Origin: Corynebacterium variabile
Lineage (GTDB): Bacteria > Actinomycetota > Actinomycetes > Mycobacteriales > Mycobacteriaceae
Assembly: GCF_006539825.1 (NCBI RefSeq)
Contig: NZ_BJNT01000007.1
Span: forward strand, 1-63,424
Reading direction: 5' to 3'
DNA: 63,424 bases
Below the pieces are notes generated by a model that searched no databases, was not told the DNA's origin, and was given only the letters and a program-made list of their open reading frames with translations. The translations under genes were made by a program, and so were the position numbers. This document shows, one piece after another, positions 8,680-19,941 of the stretch. The first letter of the stretch is position 1, and each line of letters opens with the position of its first letter.

Positions 8680-9858
8680 TCAGGGGATGAGGGCGTTGTC
8701 CAGCAGCGCGCTCGGTGCGGTGGACACGGCCTCGGCCGCTTCCCCGGCGCTGCGCGCCTCCAGCTCGCCACCGTAGATCTGCCGGAAGCCGGTGAGTGCC
8801 GCGGCGTAGTGGCTGATGCCTGCTTCGTAGGTCACGCCGATGCCGCCGTGGAGCTGGATGGCCTCCTGGGCGATGGTGCGTGCCTGGCCGGACAGGAAGT
8901 TGTGCGCGTCCAGGGCCGTGCCGGTGAGGGTGTCGAGGTCCTCCGCCGAGAGAGTGTCCACGGTGCCGGGGAAGGCCTCGGCCACGGCGGTCGCCCACAG
9001 GGAGGTCGAGCGGGCGAGCTCGACGTCGGAGTACATCTGGGCTGCGCGGTGGGTCAGCGCCTGGAACTTGTTGATCGTGACACCGAACTGCTTGCGCACC
9101 TTGAGGTATTCCACGGTGGTCTTCAGCGCGGTCTCCATGAGGCCGACGGCGCGGGCGCCGTGGGCGATCCGGCCGAGGGCGGTGGCGCGACGCAGTGACG
9201 CGGTGACGGTCGCCGCGTCCGCATTGCCGAGACGCTCGGCGGACGCCCCTTCGAAAGTGACGGTGCCGGTGCGCACCCACTCGGCGTTGCGGTGGACATC
9301 CACCGTCACCCCGGCGGCGTCGGCGGCGACGAGGAAGACCCCCGGCTCACCGTCGGCGACGGCCGTGACGAGGAAGGCGTCGGCGGCGTCCGGGACAACC
9401 ACGGCGGTCTTGGTGCCGGTGAGGGCACCGTCGGTCACTGTGGCGGTGCGGTCGGACGTCCAGCCGGTACCTGCCTCGGCGTGGGCGAGCGGGACGATGG
9501 CCTCGCCGACGGAGATGCGGGCGAGCAGGTCGGCCTTCTGCTCGGCGGTACCCAGGTCGGCGATGATCCAGCTCGGGACGTGGGCGGCGTCGGTGAGCGG
9601 TTCCGGGGCACAGAGGGTGCCCAGGGCGTGGGTGGCGGCCCAGATGTCCGTGATGCCGGCACCGGCACCGTCGTAGTCCTCGGCGACCGGTAGGGCGGTG
9701 AGGCCGAGCTCGGCACCCTGCGTCCACATGTCGCGCCGGAACTCGAGCGCGACTTCCGGGGAGTCGCCGCCGGCGGTCGGGTCACCCTCGGAGTCCGAGA
9801 AGAGGTCCCGGACGGCGTCAGCGAGCATGAGCTGTTCGTCGTTGAGTGAGAGATCCAT
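8680..9858 (-). CDS. Acyl-CoA dehydrogenase, probable second subunit of a heteromeric pair
   Basis: A 392-residue ACAD-fold protein. The N-terminal helical domain starts MDLSLNDEQLMLADAVRDLF; the C-terminal four-helix domain contains YLKVRKQFGVTINKFQALTHRAAQMY and HGGIGVTYEAGISHY, the FAD- and substrate-contacting segments. The gene follows another acyl-CoA dehydrogenase by 17 bases on the same strand. Adjacent, unequal ACAD genes in actinobacteria (FadE26-27, FadE28-29 of mycobacteria) encode alpha2beta2 heterotetramers acting on steroid side-chain CoA esters. By analogy these two may form one enzyme; this is inference from order and sequence type. Confidence 0.85.
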   Translation of the reverse strand: MDLSLNDEQLMLADAVRDLFSDSEGDPTAGGDSPEVALEFRRDMWTQGAELGLTALPVAEDYDGAGAGITDIWAATHALGTLCAPEPLTDAAHVPSWIIADLGTAEQKADLLARISVGEAIVPLAHAEAGTGWTSDRTATVTDGALTGTKTAVVVPDAADAFLVTAVADGEPGVFLVAADAAGVTVDVHRNAEWVRTGTVTFEGASAERLGNADAATVTASLRRATALGRIAHGARAVGLMETALKTTVEYLKVRKQFGVTINKFQALTHRAAQMYSDVELARSTSLWATAVAEAFPGTVDTLSAEDLDTLTGTALDAHNFLSGQARTIAQEAIQLHGGIGVTYEAGISHYAAALTGFRQIYGGELEARSAGEAAEAVSTAPSALLDNALIP

Positions 9859-9875
9859 GTGTGGTTCCTGCCTTC

Positions 9876-11042
9876 CTAGAGTCCGAGGATGCCCTTGGCG
9901 ATGACGCCGGCCTGCACTTCGTTGCTGCCGCCGTAGATCGAGAACTTGCGGTGGTTGAGGTACTCGGCGACTGCGTCACCGTCGAAGGCGCGGGTCCCCG
10001 GGGCCGCTCCGGTGACCTCGACCCCGTCAGTGCCGAGGGAGGAGACCGCGAGGTCATCGAGTTCCTGGAGGATCCGGGAGCCCTCGATCTTCAGCAGCGA
10101 GGACAGCGGCGACGGTTTGCCGTTCTCGCTGGCGGAGGTGACGCGCATCGTCGTGGCCTCGAGGGCGGTGAGCCGCAGCTTGACGGTGTAGAGACGACGG
10201 CGGAACTCCGGATCGTCGATGAGCCGGTGGCCGTTGACCTCACGGTCGGTGGCGAGGGACACCAGGGCGGTGTACATCCGCTGGCTGGAACCGATCTGCG
10301 CCATGCCGTTGCGCTCGTTACCGAGGAGGAACTTGGCGTAGGTCCAGCCCTTGTTCTCCTCGCCGACGAGGTTCTCCACGGGGACGCGGACGTCCGTGAA
10401 GAAAAACTCGTTGACCTCGACGGATCCGTCGATGAGGCGGATCGGTCGGCGGTCGATGCCGGGGGTCTCCATGTCGACGAGCAGGAAAGAGATGCCCTTC
10501 TGCGGCTTGTCGGCGTTCGGGTCGGTCCGCGCGAGGAGGAACATCCACTGGCCGAACTGGCCGAGGGTGGTCCAGGTCTTCTGACCGTTGACGACGTAGT
10601 GGTCGCCGTCGCGCACGGCAGTGGTCTTCAGGCCGGCGAGGTCGGAACCGGCACCCGGCTCGGAGAAGCCCTGCGACCACCAGATGTCGAGGTTCGCGGT
10701 CTTGGCCAGGAACTTCTCCTTGATCTCGTCCGTGGCGAAGTTCGCGATGACGGGACCGACCATGCCGACGTTGAACGGCAGGGGCTCGGGGATGCCCGAG
10801 CGCTGGAGCTCATTGGTGAAGATGTGCGACTGGGTGGGGGTCCAGTCCTGTCCGCCGTACTCCACGGGCCAGTGCGGCACGGCGACGCCGTGCCGGTTGA
10901 GGACCTGCTGGGAGTCGATGATGTCCTGTCGGGTCGTCTGCCCGGCCCGGTACCGGTCACGGATCTCCTGCGGGACTTCCCGGAAGATGGCCCGGAGGTT
11001 GTCGCGGAACGCGACCTCCTCCGGAGTGAGCTCCAGATTCAT
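9876..11042 (-). CDS. Acyl-CoA dehydrogenase, probable first subunit of a heteromeric pair
   Basis: A 388-residue ACAD. Visible motifs are QGFSEPGAGSDLAGLKTTAVRDGDHYVVNGQKTW (FAD and substrate binding, middle domain) and a C-terminal YLNHRKFSIYGGSNEVQAGVIAKGILGL segment typical of the family end. It oxidises acyl-CoA to the trans-2-enoyl-CoA, passing electrons to ETF. The ATG at 11042 has GAGGAG about 8 bases upstream. It is the first gene of the two-gene unit with the ACAD at 8680. No CoA ligase or hydratase is adjacent, so the pathway is not defined by context. Confidence 0.87.
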   Translation of the reverse strand: MNLELTPEEVAFRDNLRAIFREVPQEIRDRYRAGQTTRQDIIDSQQVLNRHGVAVPHWPVEYGGQDWTPTQSHIFTNELQRSGIPEPLPFNVGMVGPVIANFATDEIKEKFLAKTANLDIWWSQGFSEPGAGSDLAGLKTTAVRDGDHYVVNGQKTWTTLGQFGQWMFLLARTDPNADKPQKGISFLLVDMETPGIDRRPIRLIDGSVEVNEFFFTDVRVPVENLVGEENKGWTYAKFLLGNERNGMAQIGSSQRMYTALVSLATDREVNGHRLIDDPEFRRRLYTVKLRLTALEATTMRVTSASENGKPSPLSSLLKIEGSRILQELDDLAVSSLGTDGVEVTGAAPGTRAFDGDAVAEYLNHRKFSIYGGSNEVQAGVIAKGILGL

Positions 11043-11214
11043 CCGTATTTCTCCTCACGTTGCTGTGCGACGATGTTCTCCGTCACAATGTCGGGACGTA
11101 CCGGCGATCCTATCCTCCGTCGGCATTCCAGGAGTGATAACAACTGAATTTCTTTTCAGCTACCCCCGGGCGGGGTCAGATCCGGTCGGCGAACAGGTCA
11201 AATACGTCTCCGGA

Positions 11215-11229
11215 GTGCGCACAGCGCAC
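11215..11229. promoter_or_regulatory. Palindrome upstream of the SPFH gene
   Basis: GTGCGC-ACA-GCGCAC is a perfect 6-3-6 inverted repeat. It lies immediately before a TGATACCCT stretch that could be the -10 of the SPFH gene starting at 11293. Possible operator; no regulator identified. The rest of 11043-11292 holds no gene. Confidence 0.35.
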
Positions 11230-11292
11230 CTGATACCCTGGGACAACACAGCCGGGTGACCCGATCTGTCGCCTTCCAGGAAAGGACCTGAC

Positions 11293-12372
11293 ATGCTCTA
11301 CGACGTGCCGAAGCCCACCGAAGCAATCCTGATCAGCGGAGGCTTCGGCCACCGTAGTCCGGAGAGCCCGTACCGCATCGTCGTCGGCGGCGGCGCCTGG
11401 TCGGTTCCTATCCTCCACCGCGTCCAGCGGTTCTACATCGGCGCGAACACCGTCCAGGTCCGCGTCGCCGCGCCGTCCGCCCAGAATGTTGAAGTCGCCG
11501 TCGAGGCCACCGTCGTCTTCCGCGTCCGCCCGGACAAGAACCACATCACCCGCGCCGCGAGCCGCTTCGAGGGCAGCGACCGCAAGGAGGTGCTCCGCGC
11601 CGCCTACGACATCTTCGGTGGCGAGACCCGCGCGATGATCGGCCAGATGACGGTGGAGGAGATGATCTCCGACCGCATGCGCCTGGCGTCCGACGTCCTG
11701 ACCAACGCCGAGCCGAAGATGGCGGAGCTGGGGTGGGGCATCGACTCCTTCCAGATCAGCTCCATCACCGACGACAACAACTACATCCGCTCCCTCTCCG
11801 CCCCGGAGCTCGCCCGCGTCGAGCGTGAAGCCGCCGTCGCCGAGGCCCGGCGGGACGCCGAGATCGAGAACGAGCGGCAGAAGGCCAACCGACTGAAGTC
11901 CGAGTACCAGCGCGACACCGATCTGCTGACCAGCGAGAACATCAAGCAGACCGCCCAGGCGAAGGCGGAGGCCGAGGCGTCCGGTCCGCTGGCCAAGGCC
12001 GAAGCCGACCGTAAAGTCGTCGCCAAGCAGTCCGAGCTCGCCGCTGAGCAGGCCATCCTGCGTGAACAGGAGCTGATCGCCGAAGTCGTCAAGCCCGCCG
12101 AGGCCGAGGCACAGCGTCGGCGCATCGAAGCCGAGGCCGAAGCACAGGCCCTGCGCACGACCTCCGATGCAGTGGCTTCCAACCGTGGCGTCATCATCGA
12201 CAAGCAGATGGTCGACCAGATGCCGGAGATGATCGACTCGCTCTCCGAGGCCCTCGGGTCGGCGAACCTCACCCTCGTCGGCGACGGCCAGGACCTCAAC
12301 CTGCTGCTCAGCCAGATCGCCTCGGTCGCCCCGGGCCTGCGGGAACTGGCGAAGCGCGACAACGGCGCGTAG
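11293..12372 (+). CDS. SPFH/band-7 (flotillin-like) protein
   Basis: A 359-residue protein with an SPFH domain (about residues 8-170, containing NTVQVRVAAPSAQNVEVAVEATVVFRV) followed by a long alanine/glutamate/arginine coiled coil (about 170-300, ARVEREAAVAEARRDAEIENERQ) and a short C-terminal tail. Flotillin-type proteins oligomerise on membranes and organise microdomains. No N-terminal transmembrane helix is evident, so membrane attachment would be through the SPFH face. AGGAAAGGA lies just upstream of the ATG. The Rossmann gene downstream begins 9 bases after its stop and may be co-transcribed. Confidence 0.85.
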   Translation: MLYDVPKPTEAILISGGFGHRSPESPYRIVVGGGAWSVPILHRVQRFYIGANTVQVRVAAPSAQNVEVAVEATVVFRVRPDKNHITRAASRFEGSDRKEVLRAAYDIFGGETRAMIGQMTVEEMISDRMRLASDVLTNAEPKMAELGWGIDSFQISSITDDNNYIRSLSAPELARVEREAAVAEARRDAEIENERQKANRLKSEYQRDTDLLTSENIKQTAQAKAEAEASGPLAKAEADRKVVAKQSELAAEQAILREQELIAEVVKPAEAEAQRRRIEAEAEAQALRTTSDAVASNRGVIIDKQMVDQMPEMIDSLSEALGSANLTLVGDGQDLNLLLSQIASVAPGLRELAKRDNGA

Positions 12373-12381
12373 ACATGGGAT

Positions 12382-13050
12382 ATGTCTGACGCACTCATCA
12401 TCGGCGGCCACGGTAAGGTGGCCCTGCTCGCAGCCCCCAAGCTCATCGACCACGGTTTCGCGGTCACCTCGCTGATCCGGAAGCCGGAACAGGCGGAGGA
12501 TATCGAGGCCCTCGGCGCCACTCCCCTGGTCCTCGATCTCACCCAGTTAACTCCGGACGAGTGGGACGCCCTGCTCGTCCGGTTCGACGTGGTCATCTGG
12601 TCTGCCGGTGCCGGCGGTGGCGCCCCCGAGCGCACCTACGCCGTCGACCGGGACGCCGCACTCGCGGTCATCGACTCCCTCGAACGGCTGCGCGACGCCG
12701 GCAAGGCCCCGCGGTACCTCAATGTCTCCTACGTCGGGGCCACGAAACACTCCGTGCCGGAGGATGACCCCTTCTTCGCCTATGCGGACTCGAAGAAGAC
12801 CGTCGATGACCGGCTTAACGGCACCGAGGGCCTCGACTACGCGATCCTCGGCCCGGCTGCGCTCACCCTGGAACCGTCCAACGGCTGGGCCCCGGTGGAC
12901 GCCGCCGCCGAGAACCCCGAGTGGTCGACGGAGACCTCCCGTGAGCTCGTCGCGGATGTCATCGCCGAACTCGCCGCCCGCGACACCCTGCCGGAGAACC
13001 GGACCGTCGAGTTCATCGACGGTCCGAACCCGGTCAGTGAGATCGGCTGA
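12382..13050 (+). CDS. NAD(P)-binding Rossmann (atypical SDR, YwnB/NmrA-like) protein, copy 1
   Basis: A 222-residue protein starting LIIGGHGKVALLAAPKL, a GxxGxxA-type dinucleotide-binding motif. It also has FDVVIWSAGAGGG after the fourth strand and PRYLNVSYVGA in place of a classical catalytic segment. This fits the small atypical SDR group that binds NAD(P) and often acts as a reductase or redox sensor; the substrate is unknown. A close paralog follows after 3 bases (13054-13713), with near-identical DNA through the middle. The pair probably arose by tandem duplication. Confidence 0.8.
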   Translation: MSDALIIGGHGKVALLAAPKLIDHGFAVTSLIRKPEQAEDIEALGATPLVLDLTQLTPDEWDALLVRFDVVIWSAGAGGGAPERTYAVDRDAALAVIDSLERLRDAGKAPRYLNVSYVGATKHSVPEDDPFFAYADSKKTVDDRLNGTEGLDYAILGPAALTLEPSNGWAPVDAAAENPEWSTETSRELVADVIAELAARDTLPENRTVEFIDGPNPVSEIG

Positions 13051-13053
13051 GGC

Positions 13054-13713
13054 ATGCCCTCCACCCTGATCATCGGCGGGCACGGCAAGGTCGCCCTGCT
13101 CGCTGCACCGATGCTCGGTGACCTCGGGTTCTCCGTGACCTCGGTGATCCGCGACTGTGCACAGTCCGCCGACATCGAGGCCACGGGGGCCACTCCCCTG
13201 GTCCTCGACATCACCGAGGTCACTCCGGAAGAATGGGACACTCTGCTTGCCGGGTTCGACGTCATCGTCTGGTCTGCCGGTGCCGGCGGTGGTGCCCCCG
13301 AGCGCACCTACGCCGTCGACCGGGACGCCGCACTCGCGGTCATCGACTCCCTCGAACGGCTGCGCGACGCCGGGAAGACTCCCCGGTTCATCAATGTCTC
13401 CTACCTCGGCGCCACCCACCACCGGGTCCCCGAAAGCGACTCCTTCTTCCCCTACGCGGACGCGAAGAAGACCGTCGACGACCGACTCAACAGCACCGAA
13501 GGTCTTGAATACCTGATCCTCGGGCCGTCCGCGCTCACCCTGGAGCCGGCCGTCGGATACGCGATACCGACCCCGGGCCTGCCGCGGGAGGACTCCCACA
13601 CCTCCCGCGAACTCGTCGCCGAGATCATCACGGTCTTCGCAGACCGCAGGTCTCTCCCCCGTGAGCGGACGGTCGAGTTCGTCGACGGCTACCTTCCCGC
13701 CGGCGAGATCTAG
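13054..13713 (+). CDS. NAD(P)-binding Rossmann (atypical SDR) protein, copy 2
   Basis: A 219-residue paralog of the preceding gene, starting LIIGGHGKVALLAAPML. The segment WSAGAGGGAPERTYAVDRDA is identical in both copies at protein level, and the DNA differs at only one of about 100 bases (12601-12700 versus 13273-13372), while both ends have diverged. That pattern suggests gene conversion of the core. The stop codon overlaps the convergent GNAT gene: a shared CTAG gives TAG on both strands. Function unknown beyond dinucleotide binding. Confidence 0.8.
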   Translation: MPSTLIIGGHGKVALLAAPMLGDLGFSVTSVIRDCAQSADIEATGATPLVLDITEVTPEEWDTLLAGFDVIVWSAGAGGGAPERTYAVDRDAALAVIDSLERLRDAGKTPRFINVSYLGATHHRVPESDSFFPYADAKKTVDDRLNSTEGLEYLILGPSALTLEPAVGYAIPTPGLPREDSHTSRELVAEIITVFADRRSLPRERTVEFVDGYLPAGEI

Positions 13714-14279
13714 TCGAACGCAGGGCTGTAGGAGACGGTGGCCTCGGGGTAGCCAACCGTGCCATCGAGACGCAGAGCCTGGAAGTAGGACGCCTGCTCC
13801 GGCGCCAACCCTGCCATGGTGAGCCCCTCATGGGGAGCGAAACCGAAGCGGGCGTAGAGCGAAGGATCGCCGAGCAGGACCGCACCGGTCGCGCCGTAGA
13901 CGATGAGCAGGTCGAGCAGGGCCCGCATCAGTCCGGAGCCGGTGCCCTGCCCCTGGAAGTCCGGGTGTACCGACAGTGGTCCGATGCCGTACCACCAGCC
14001 TCCGTCAGGTGGATCGAGCGTCACACGGGACGCCGCGACATGACCGACGATGCGTCCGGCATGGACGGCGACCAGTGAGTACCGGAGCTCGCCGGCGTCG
14101 CGGAGCGCGTCGATGATCTTCGCCTCGGTGCCGGAGGCGTGTTCAACTTTGGCGAAGGCTTCGGCGGTCAGGGCACGGATGGCTCCGATGTCTGAGCCGT
14201 CGACGCGCTCGGGACGGATGACGGGGAGCCCCTGTCGGGTGGGGACAGTGGCAGATGTGGCGTCTGTGATGGTGTTCAT
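13710..14279 (-). CDS. GNAT family N-acetyltransferase
   Basis: A 189-residue acetyltransferase. The acetyl-CoA binding motif A is visible as LSVHPDFQGQGTGSGLMRALLDLL, preceded by the beta4 strand GRIVGHVAASRVTL and followed by VLLGDPSLYARFGF, a signature shared with YhbS-like GNATs. It acetylates an amine on an unknown small molecule or protein. The gene is convergent with the Rossmann pair and divergent from nothing close. TACCAT plus 6 bases precedes the ATG at 14279, suggesting leaderless translation. Confidence 0.87.
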   Translation of the reverse strand: MNTITDATSATVPTRQGLPVIRPERVDGSDIGAIRALTAEAFAKVEHASGTEAKIIDALRDAGELRYSLVAVHAGRIVGHVAASRVTLDPPDGGWWYGIGPLSVHPDFQGQGTGSGLMRALLDLLIVYGATGAVLLGDPSLYARFGFAPHEGLTMAGLAPEQASYFQALRLDGTVGYPEATVSYSPAFD

Positions 14280-14382
14280 AACCGCATGGTACCGGTGTTC
14301 CTGCTGGTCGGCAGGGTTGAGACACCCGGTCCCAGCAGGTGGACGCGCGGAGGCCCACCCCGGCGCCGGCAGGTGCAGCGTG

Positions 14383-15114
14383 TCAGTTCTTGTCCAGCAC
14401 AGCCTTCAGCTCCGCGGCCGCGGCCCGGGGGTCACCAGCCTCCGTCAGCGGACGCACCACCACGGCGCGCACCGGGCAGCCCTCGGCCCCCGCACCGGCT
14501 GCCGCCTGCACCTCGGGCAGGGTGGACGCGTTCACCCCGCCGATCGTGAACCACACCTTCTCCCGCTGCCACTGTTCAGGGGCCGAAGCCAGCATTGCGG
14601 CAGTCTCCGTCACCAGTGACAGGCCCGTCGCCGAACGCCCCGGCTTCGTCGGGGTCTCCCAGAGCGGCCCGGTGCAGAAGTAGTCGAGGTCGGCGTCCTC
14701 CATCGCGGCGCGCGCCTGCGACAGCGAGTGGGTGGACAACCCCACCACCACGTCCGGGCCCAGCAGTGACCGCACCTGCGCGATAGTCAGATCGTCCTGG
14801 CCGACATGGAAGACATCCGCCCCCACCAGTGCGGCGATGTCCGCCCGGTCGTTGACCGCGAACATTTTCCCGTGCTCCTTCGCCACCGAGGCCAGGACCT
14901 CCAGCGCGGCGATCTCGTCGCAGGTGTCGATGGACTTGTCGCGCAGCTGCACGATGTCTACCCCGCCCTCGTAGGCGGCGTGGAGGAAGTCCCGTAGATC
15001 GCCCTGCTCCGTGCGTGCAGGGGTGCACAGGTAAAGGGGGGAATCGGCCAGCTGGCGGAGCCGGCTGTCTCGCAGGTCACGGTCGGGGGTGGCGCGGAAA
15101 CGGGAAAGGCTCAT
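14383..15114 (-). CDS. thiE: Thiamine-phosphate synthase ThiE
   Basis: Couples HMP pyrophosphate and thiazole phosphate to thiamin phosphate. The 243-residue product carries GVDIVQLRDKS, MFAVNDRADIA, ADVFHVGQDDL and TGPLWETPTKPG, the substrate and pyrophosphate-binding segments. It has an N-terminal extension of about 25 residues over minimal ThiE. The ATG at 15114 is preceded by TACCAT and 8 bases with no ribosome binding site, so it is probably leaderless. It diverges from the TPP-riboswitch thiO operon, so the riboswitch cannot directly control it. Confidence 0.93.
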   Translation of the reverse strand: MSLSRFRATPDRDLRDSRLRQLADSPLYLCTPARTEQGDLRDFLHAAYEGGVDIVQLRDKSIDTCDEIAALEVLASVAKEHGKMFAVNDRADIAALVGADVFHVGQDDLTIAQVRSLLGPDVVVGLSTHSLSQARAAMEDADLDYFCTGPLWETPTKPGRSATGLSLVTETAAMLASAPEQWQREKVWFTIGGVNASTLPEVQAAAGAGAEGCPVRAVVVRPLTEAGDPRAAAAELKAVLDKN

Positions 15115-15142
15115 GTGGTGGAATGGTAGCCGTAAGCGGACT

Positions 15143-15222
15143 ACGGGAGCCCCTGCAGGGGCTGAGAGGACCGGAGCACCGGTCGACCGTCCACACCTGA
15201 CGCGGATCATGCCGCCGGAGGA
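15143..15222 (+). ncRNA. TPP riboswitch (THI element) upstream of thiO
   Basis: The conserved THI-box parts are present in order: GGGAGCCC and GGGGCTGAGA, a variable P3 arm (GACCGGAGCACCGGTC), GACCGTCCACACCTGA, and CGGATCATGCCGCCGGAGG. The last segment runs into the ribosome binding site GAGGAAAGG of thiO at 15232. This suggests control of translation initiation by TPP binding: when TPP is bound the 3' helix could mask the ribosome site. Confidence 0.92.
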
Positions 15223-15231
15223 AAGGAACGC

Positions 15232-16412
15232 ATGAACACACACACGCCAGACACCATCGTCGTCGGCGCCGGCGTCGCCGGACTCACCGCCGCCTGGAAC
15301 CTGCACAAGGCCGGGCAGAGCGTCACCGTCGTCGACCCCACCCCGGGGATGGGTGCCAGCCGCGCCGCCGCGGGCATGATCGCCGCGGTCAGCGAGGTGA
15401 TGTACCAGCACCACACGATGCGCACGCTGATGACCACCTCGGCCGCCCTCTATCCCCCGCTCGTCGCCGAACTCACCGAGCTCCTCGGCCACGACGTCGG
15501 CTACCGCGGTAGCGAGACCCTCGACATCGGCGCGCACCCCGCCGACCGCGACTGGTTCGCCAATCTCGCTGAGGTCCAGCGCGCTGCGGGTATGACGGTC
15601 GAGCAGATCACCACCCGCCAGGCCCGGAAACTGGAGCCGGCCCTCTCCCCCGCGATCTCGGGGGCCTTCCTCGTCGCCGGTGACCACCAGATCAACCCCC
15701 GGAAACTGGTCCCCGCACTCATCGAGGCACTCGACCGAGACCCCGGTTTCAGGCTCATCCGGCAGCGCGTCACCGCGGTCCTCCGCGACGGCGGCGACAC
15801 CGGCGCCGTCACAGGCGTCACCCTCGATGACGGCACCGATCTCCACGCCGCCACCACGCTGCTGTGCCCGGGGGTCTCCCTCGCCGGCATCGGCAATCTC
15901 CCTGAGGCTGACTGCGTCAGACTGCACCCGGTCCACGGCGACATCCTGCGCGCCCGACTGCGCCCCGGCCAGCCGCCGCTGCTGGAGCGCACCGTGCGCG
16001 GCATGGTCGACGGCCGTCCCGTCTACCTCGTCCCCCGCACCGACGGCGAGATCGTCATCGGCGCGACCGAGCGGGAGGACGGGTTCGACGGTGTCGTCCT
16101 GGAAGGGGCCTACCAGCTGCTGCGGGACGCCCAGACGCTCGTCCCCGGTGCCGCGGACCTGGAGCTCACCGAGATCCTCGCCCGCGCCCGGCCCGGCACC
16201 CCGGACGACCTGCCCTACATCGGATGCCTCGACGGTGTCGACGGGCTGGTCGTCTCCACCGGCTACTCCCGCCACGGCATCCTGCTCGCCCCGCTGGGCG
16301 GGCATCTCGCCGCCGGCCTCGTCCTCGGCACCGACATCACCACAGAGGACGCCGCGATCCTCGCCGCCACCGATCCCCGGCGGACATCCCCACACACCTC
16401 AGGAGCGACAGT

Positions 16413-16416
<4 letters not shown>
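15232..16416 (+). CDS. thiO: Glycine oxidase ThiO
   Basis: An FAD-dependent oxidase (394 residues) that converts glycine to dehydroglycine for thiazole formation. The N-terminal dinucleotide motif is VVGAGVAGLTAAWNL, then GASRAAAGMIAA; the C-terminal part contains YLVPRTDGEIVIGATER and GYSRHGILLAPLGG, both typical of DAO-family ThiO. It is the first gene of the riboswitch-controlled operon, and its stop overlaps the thiS start (ATGA at 16413-16416), indicating translational coupling. Confidence 0.93.
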
Positions 16417-18587
<2,171 letters not shown>

Positions 18588-18594
<7 letters not shown>

Positions 18595-19892
18595 GTCGGC
18601 TTCCGGGACCGCCACCGCGCCATCGCGGCCCTGCTGACAACCAGCCCGACCACGCCGGTGATCCATACTCCTCCGACGGCGACGAACCAGGCGAACCGGA
18701 AATCGTCCCAGGCGTAGTCCGCGCCGTCGGCCGAGGCGTCGAGGATCAGGCCGACCACCTGGGAGGCCACCATCGCGGCGGTGAAGCCACCCATGTTCGA
18801 CAGGCCGGTGGCCGTCGCGGTGAAACGGCGGTCGACCTCCTCGCGCACCGTGTCGAAACCGAAGTTCGCCACCGGTGCCAGGCCGGGCAGCACGATGTTC
18901 ATGATGATGATCGCGGCGTAGCCTCGCGGTGCGTCCGGCAGGAAGAAGACGACCCAGCCCACCGCGACGAGGACGGTCGCGCCCAGCGCCACGAGCGGGC
19001 GGCCCCTCCCGGCGCGCGCGGAGATGATGCCCGCCAACGGTCCGACGAGGACACTGACCACCATGTTCACCACGAGCACGGTGGAGGCCTGCCCGTCGGA
19101 CAGGCCCATGCCGAGCGTCATCAGCGGCTTACCCCACAGCAGGGTGAAGACGACCTGGCTCATGAGCGTGAAATGGATGAAGAAGCCCATCCAGCACGCC
19201 GGGTGGCGCACCACGACGGCGAGGATCCGGCCGATACCGAGCTTCTCCCGGGCAGCGGTTTCCGCGACACCCGGGGTCGGGTCCGGGGTGTCCCGCACGG
19301 CCAGCCACACAAGAACCGCCACGAGGACGCTGGACGCGCCGAGACTGACGAAGGACGTCTCCCATCCCTGCCCGTGCAGCAGCGCGGTGAACGGCACCGC
19401 GGAAATGAACTGGCCGACATACCCGAGACCACCGGTGAGCTGGGTGAACAGCGGCGTCTTCCGCATCGGGATCCAGGCCGGCAGGATACGCATCACGGAC
19501 AGGAATGCCGTGGCGTCCGCCGAACCGATGATGACGCGCGCGAGGATCGCCACCGGATAGGAACCGGTCGCCCCCAGCAGCACCTGCCCGAGGCCCATCA
19601 TCACTGCACCGACGACCAGCATGCGCCGTGGGCCGAAGCGGTCGATGAGCATGCCCATCGGGATCTGCGCACACGCGTACACACCGACCTGAACCGAGGA
19701 GAACACCGCCAGGCGGGACGCCGAGATGTCGAAGTGGTCCATCGCCTCCACACCGGCGACACCGAGGGAGGTGCGCCCGGTGATCGCCAGGATGTAGGCG
19801 AGGATCGCCGCGCCCCAGACGGTGAGCGCCCGGGCGCTCAGCCGGTCTGCGGGGCGGGCGGCTGGGGTCGAGGAGGTGGGCGTAACAGGCAC
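18588..19892 (-). CDS. Major facilitator superfamily transporter
   Basis: A 434-residue, 12-helix transporter. The conserved loop 2-3 motif appears as GMLIDRFGPRRMLV; helix 1 starts WGAAILAYILAITGRTSLGVAG. A central cytosolic loop rich in charged residues (RDTPDPTPGVAETAAREKLG) divides the two halves. The substrate is not predictable; its position at the end of the thiamin operon is suggestive but it is on the opposite strand. TAAGGT plus 8 bases precedes the GTG start. Confidence 0.85.
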
Positions 19893-19941
19893 GTTTCCCC
19901 ACCTTAGACCTGTGGTCCGATCACACGGTACGCAGTCACTC

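Noticed and set aside
14383..16395. Very long minus frame extending thiE to 670 codons
   Set aside because: The extension is antisense of thiO; the conserved thiE N-terminus and TACCAT-N8-ATG place the start at 15114.
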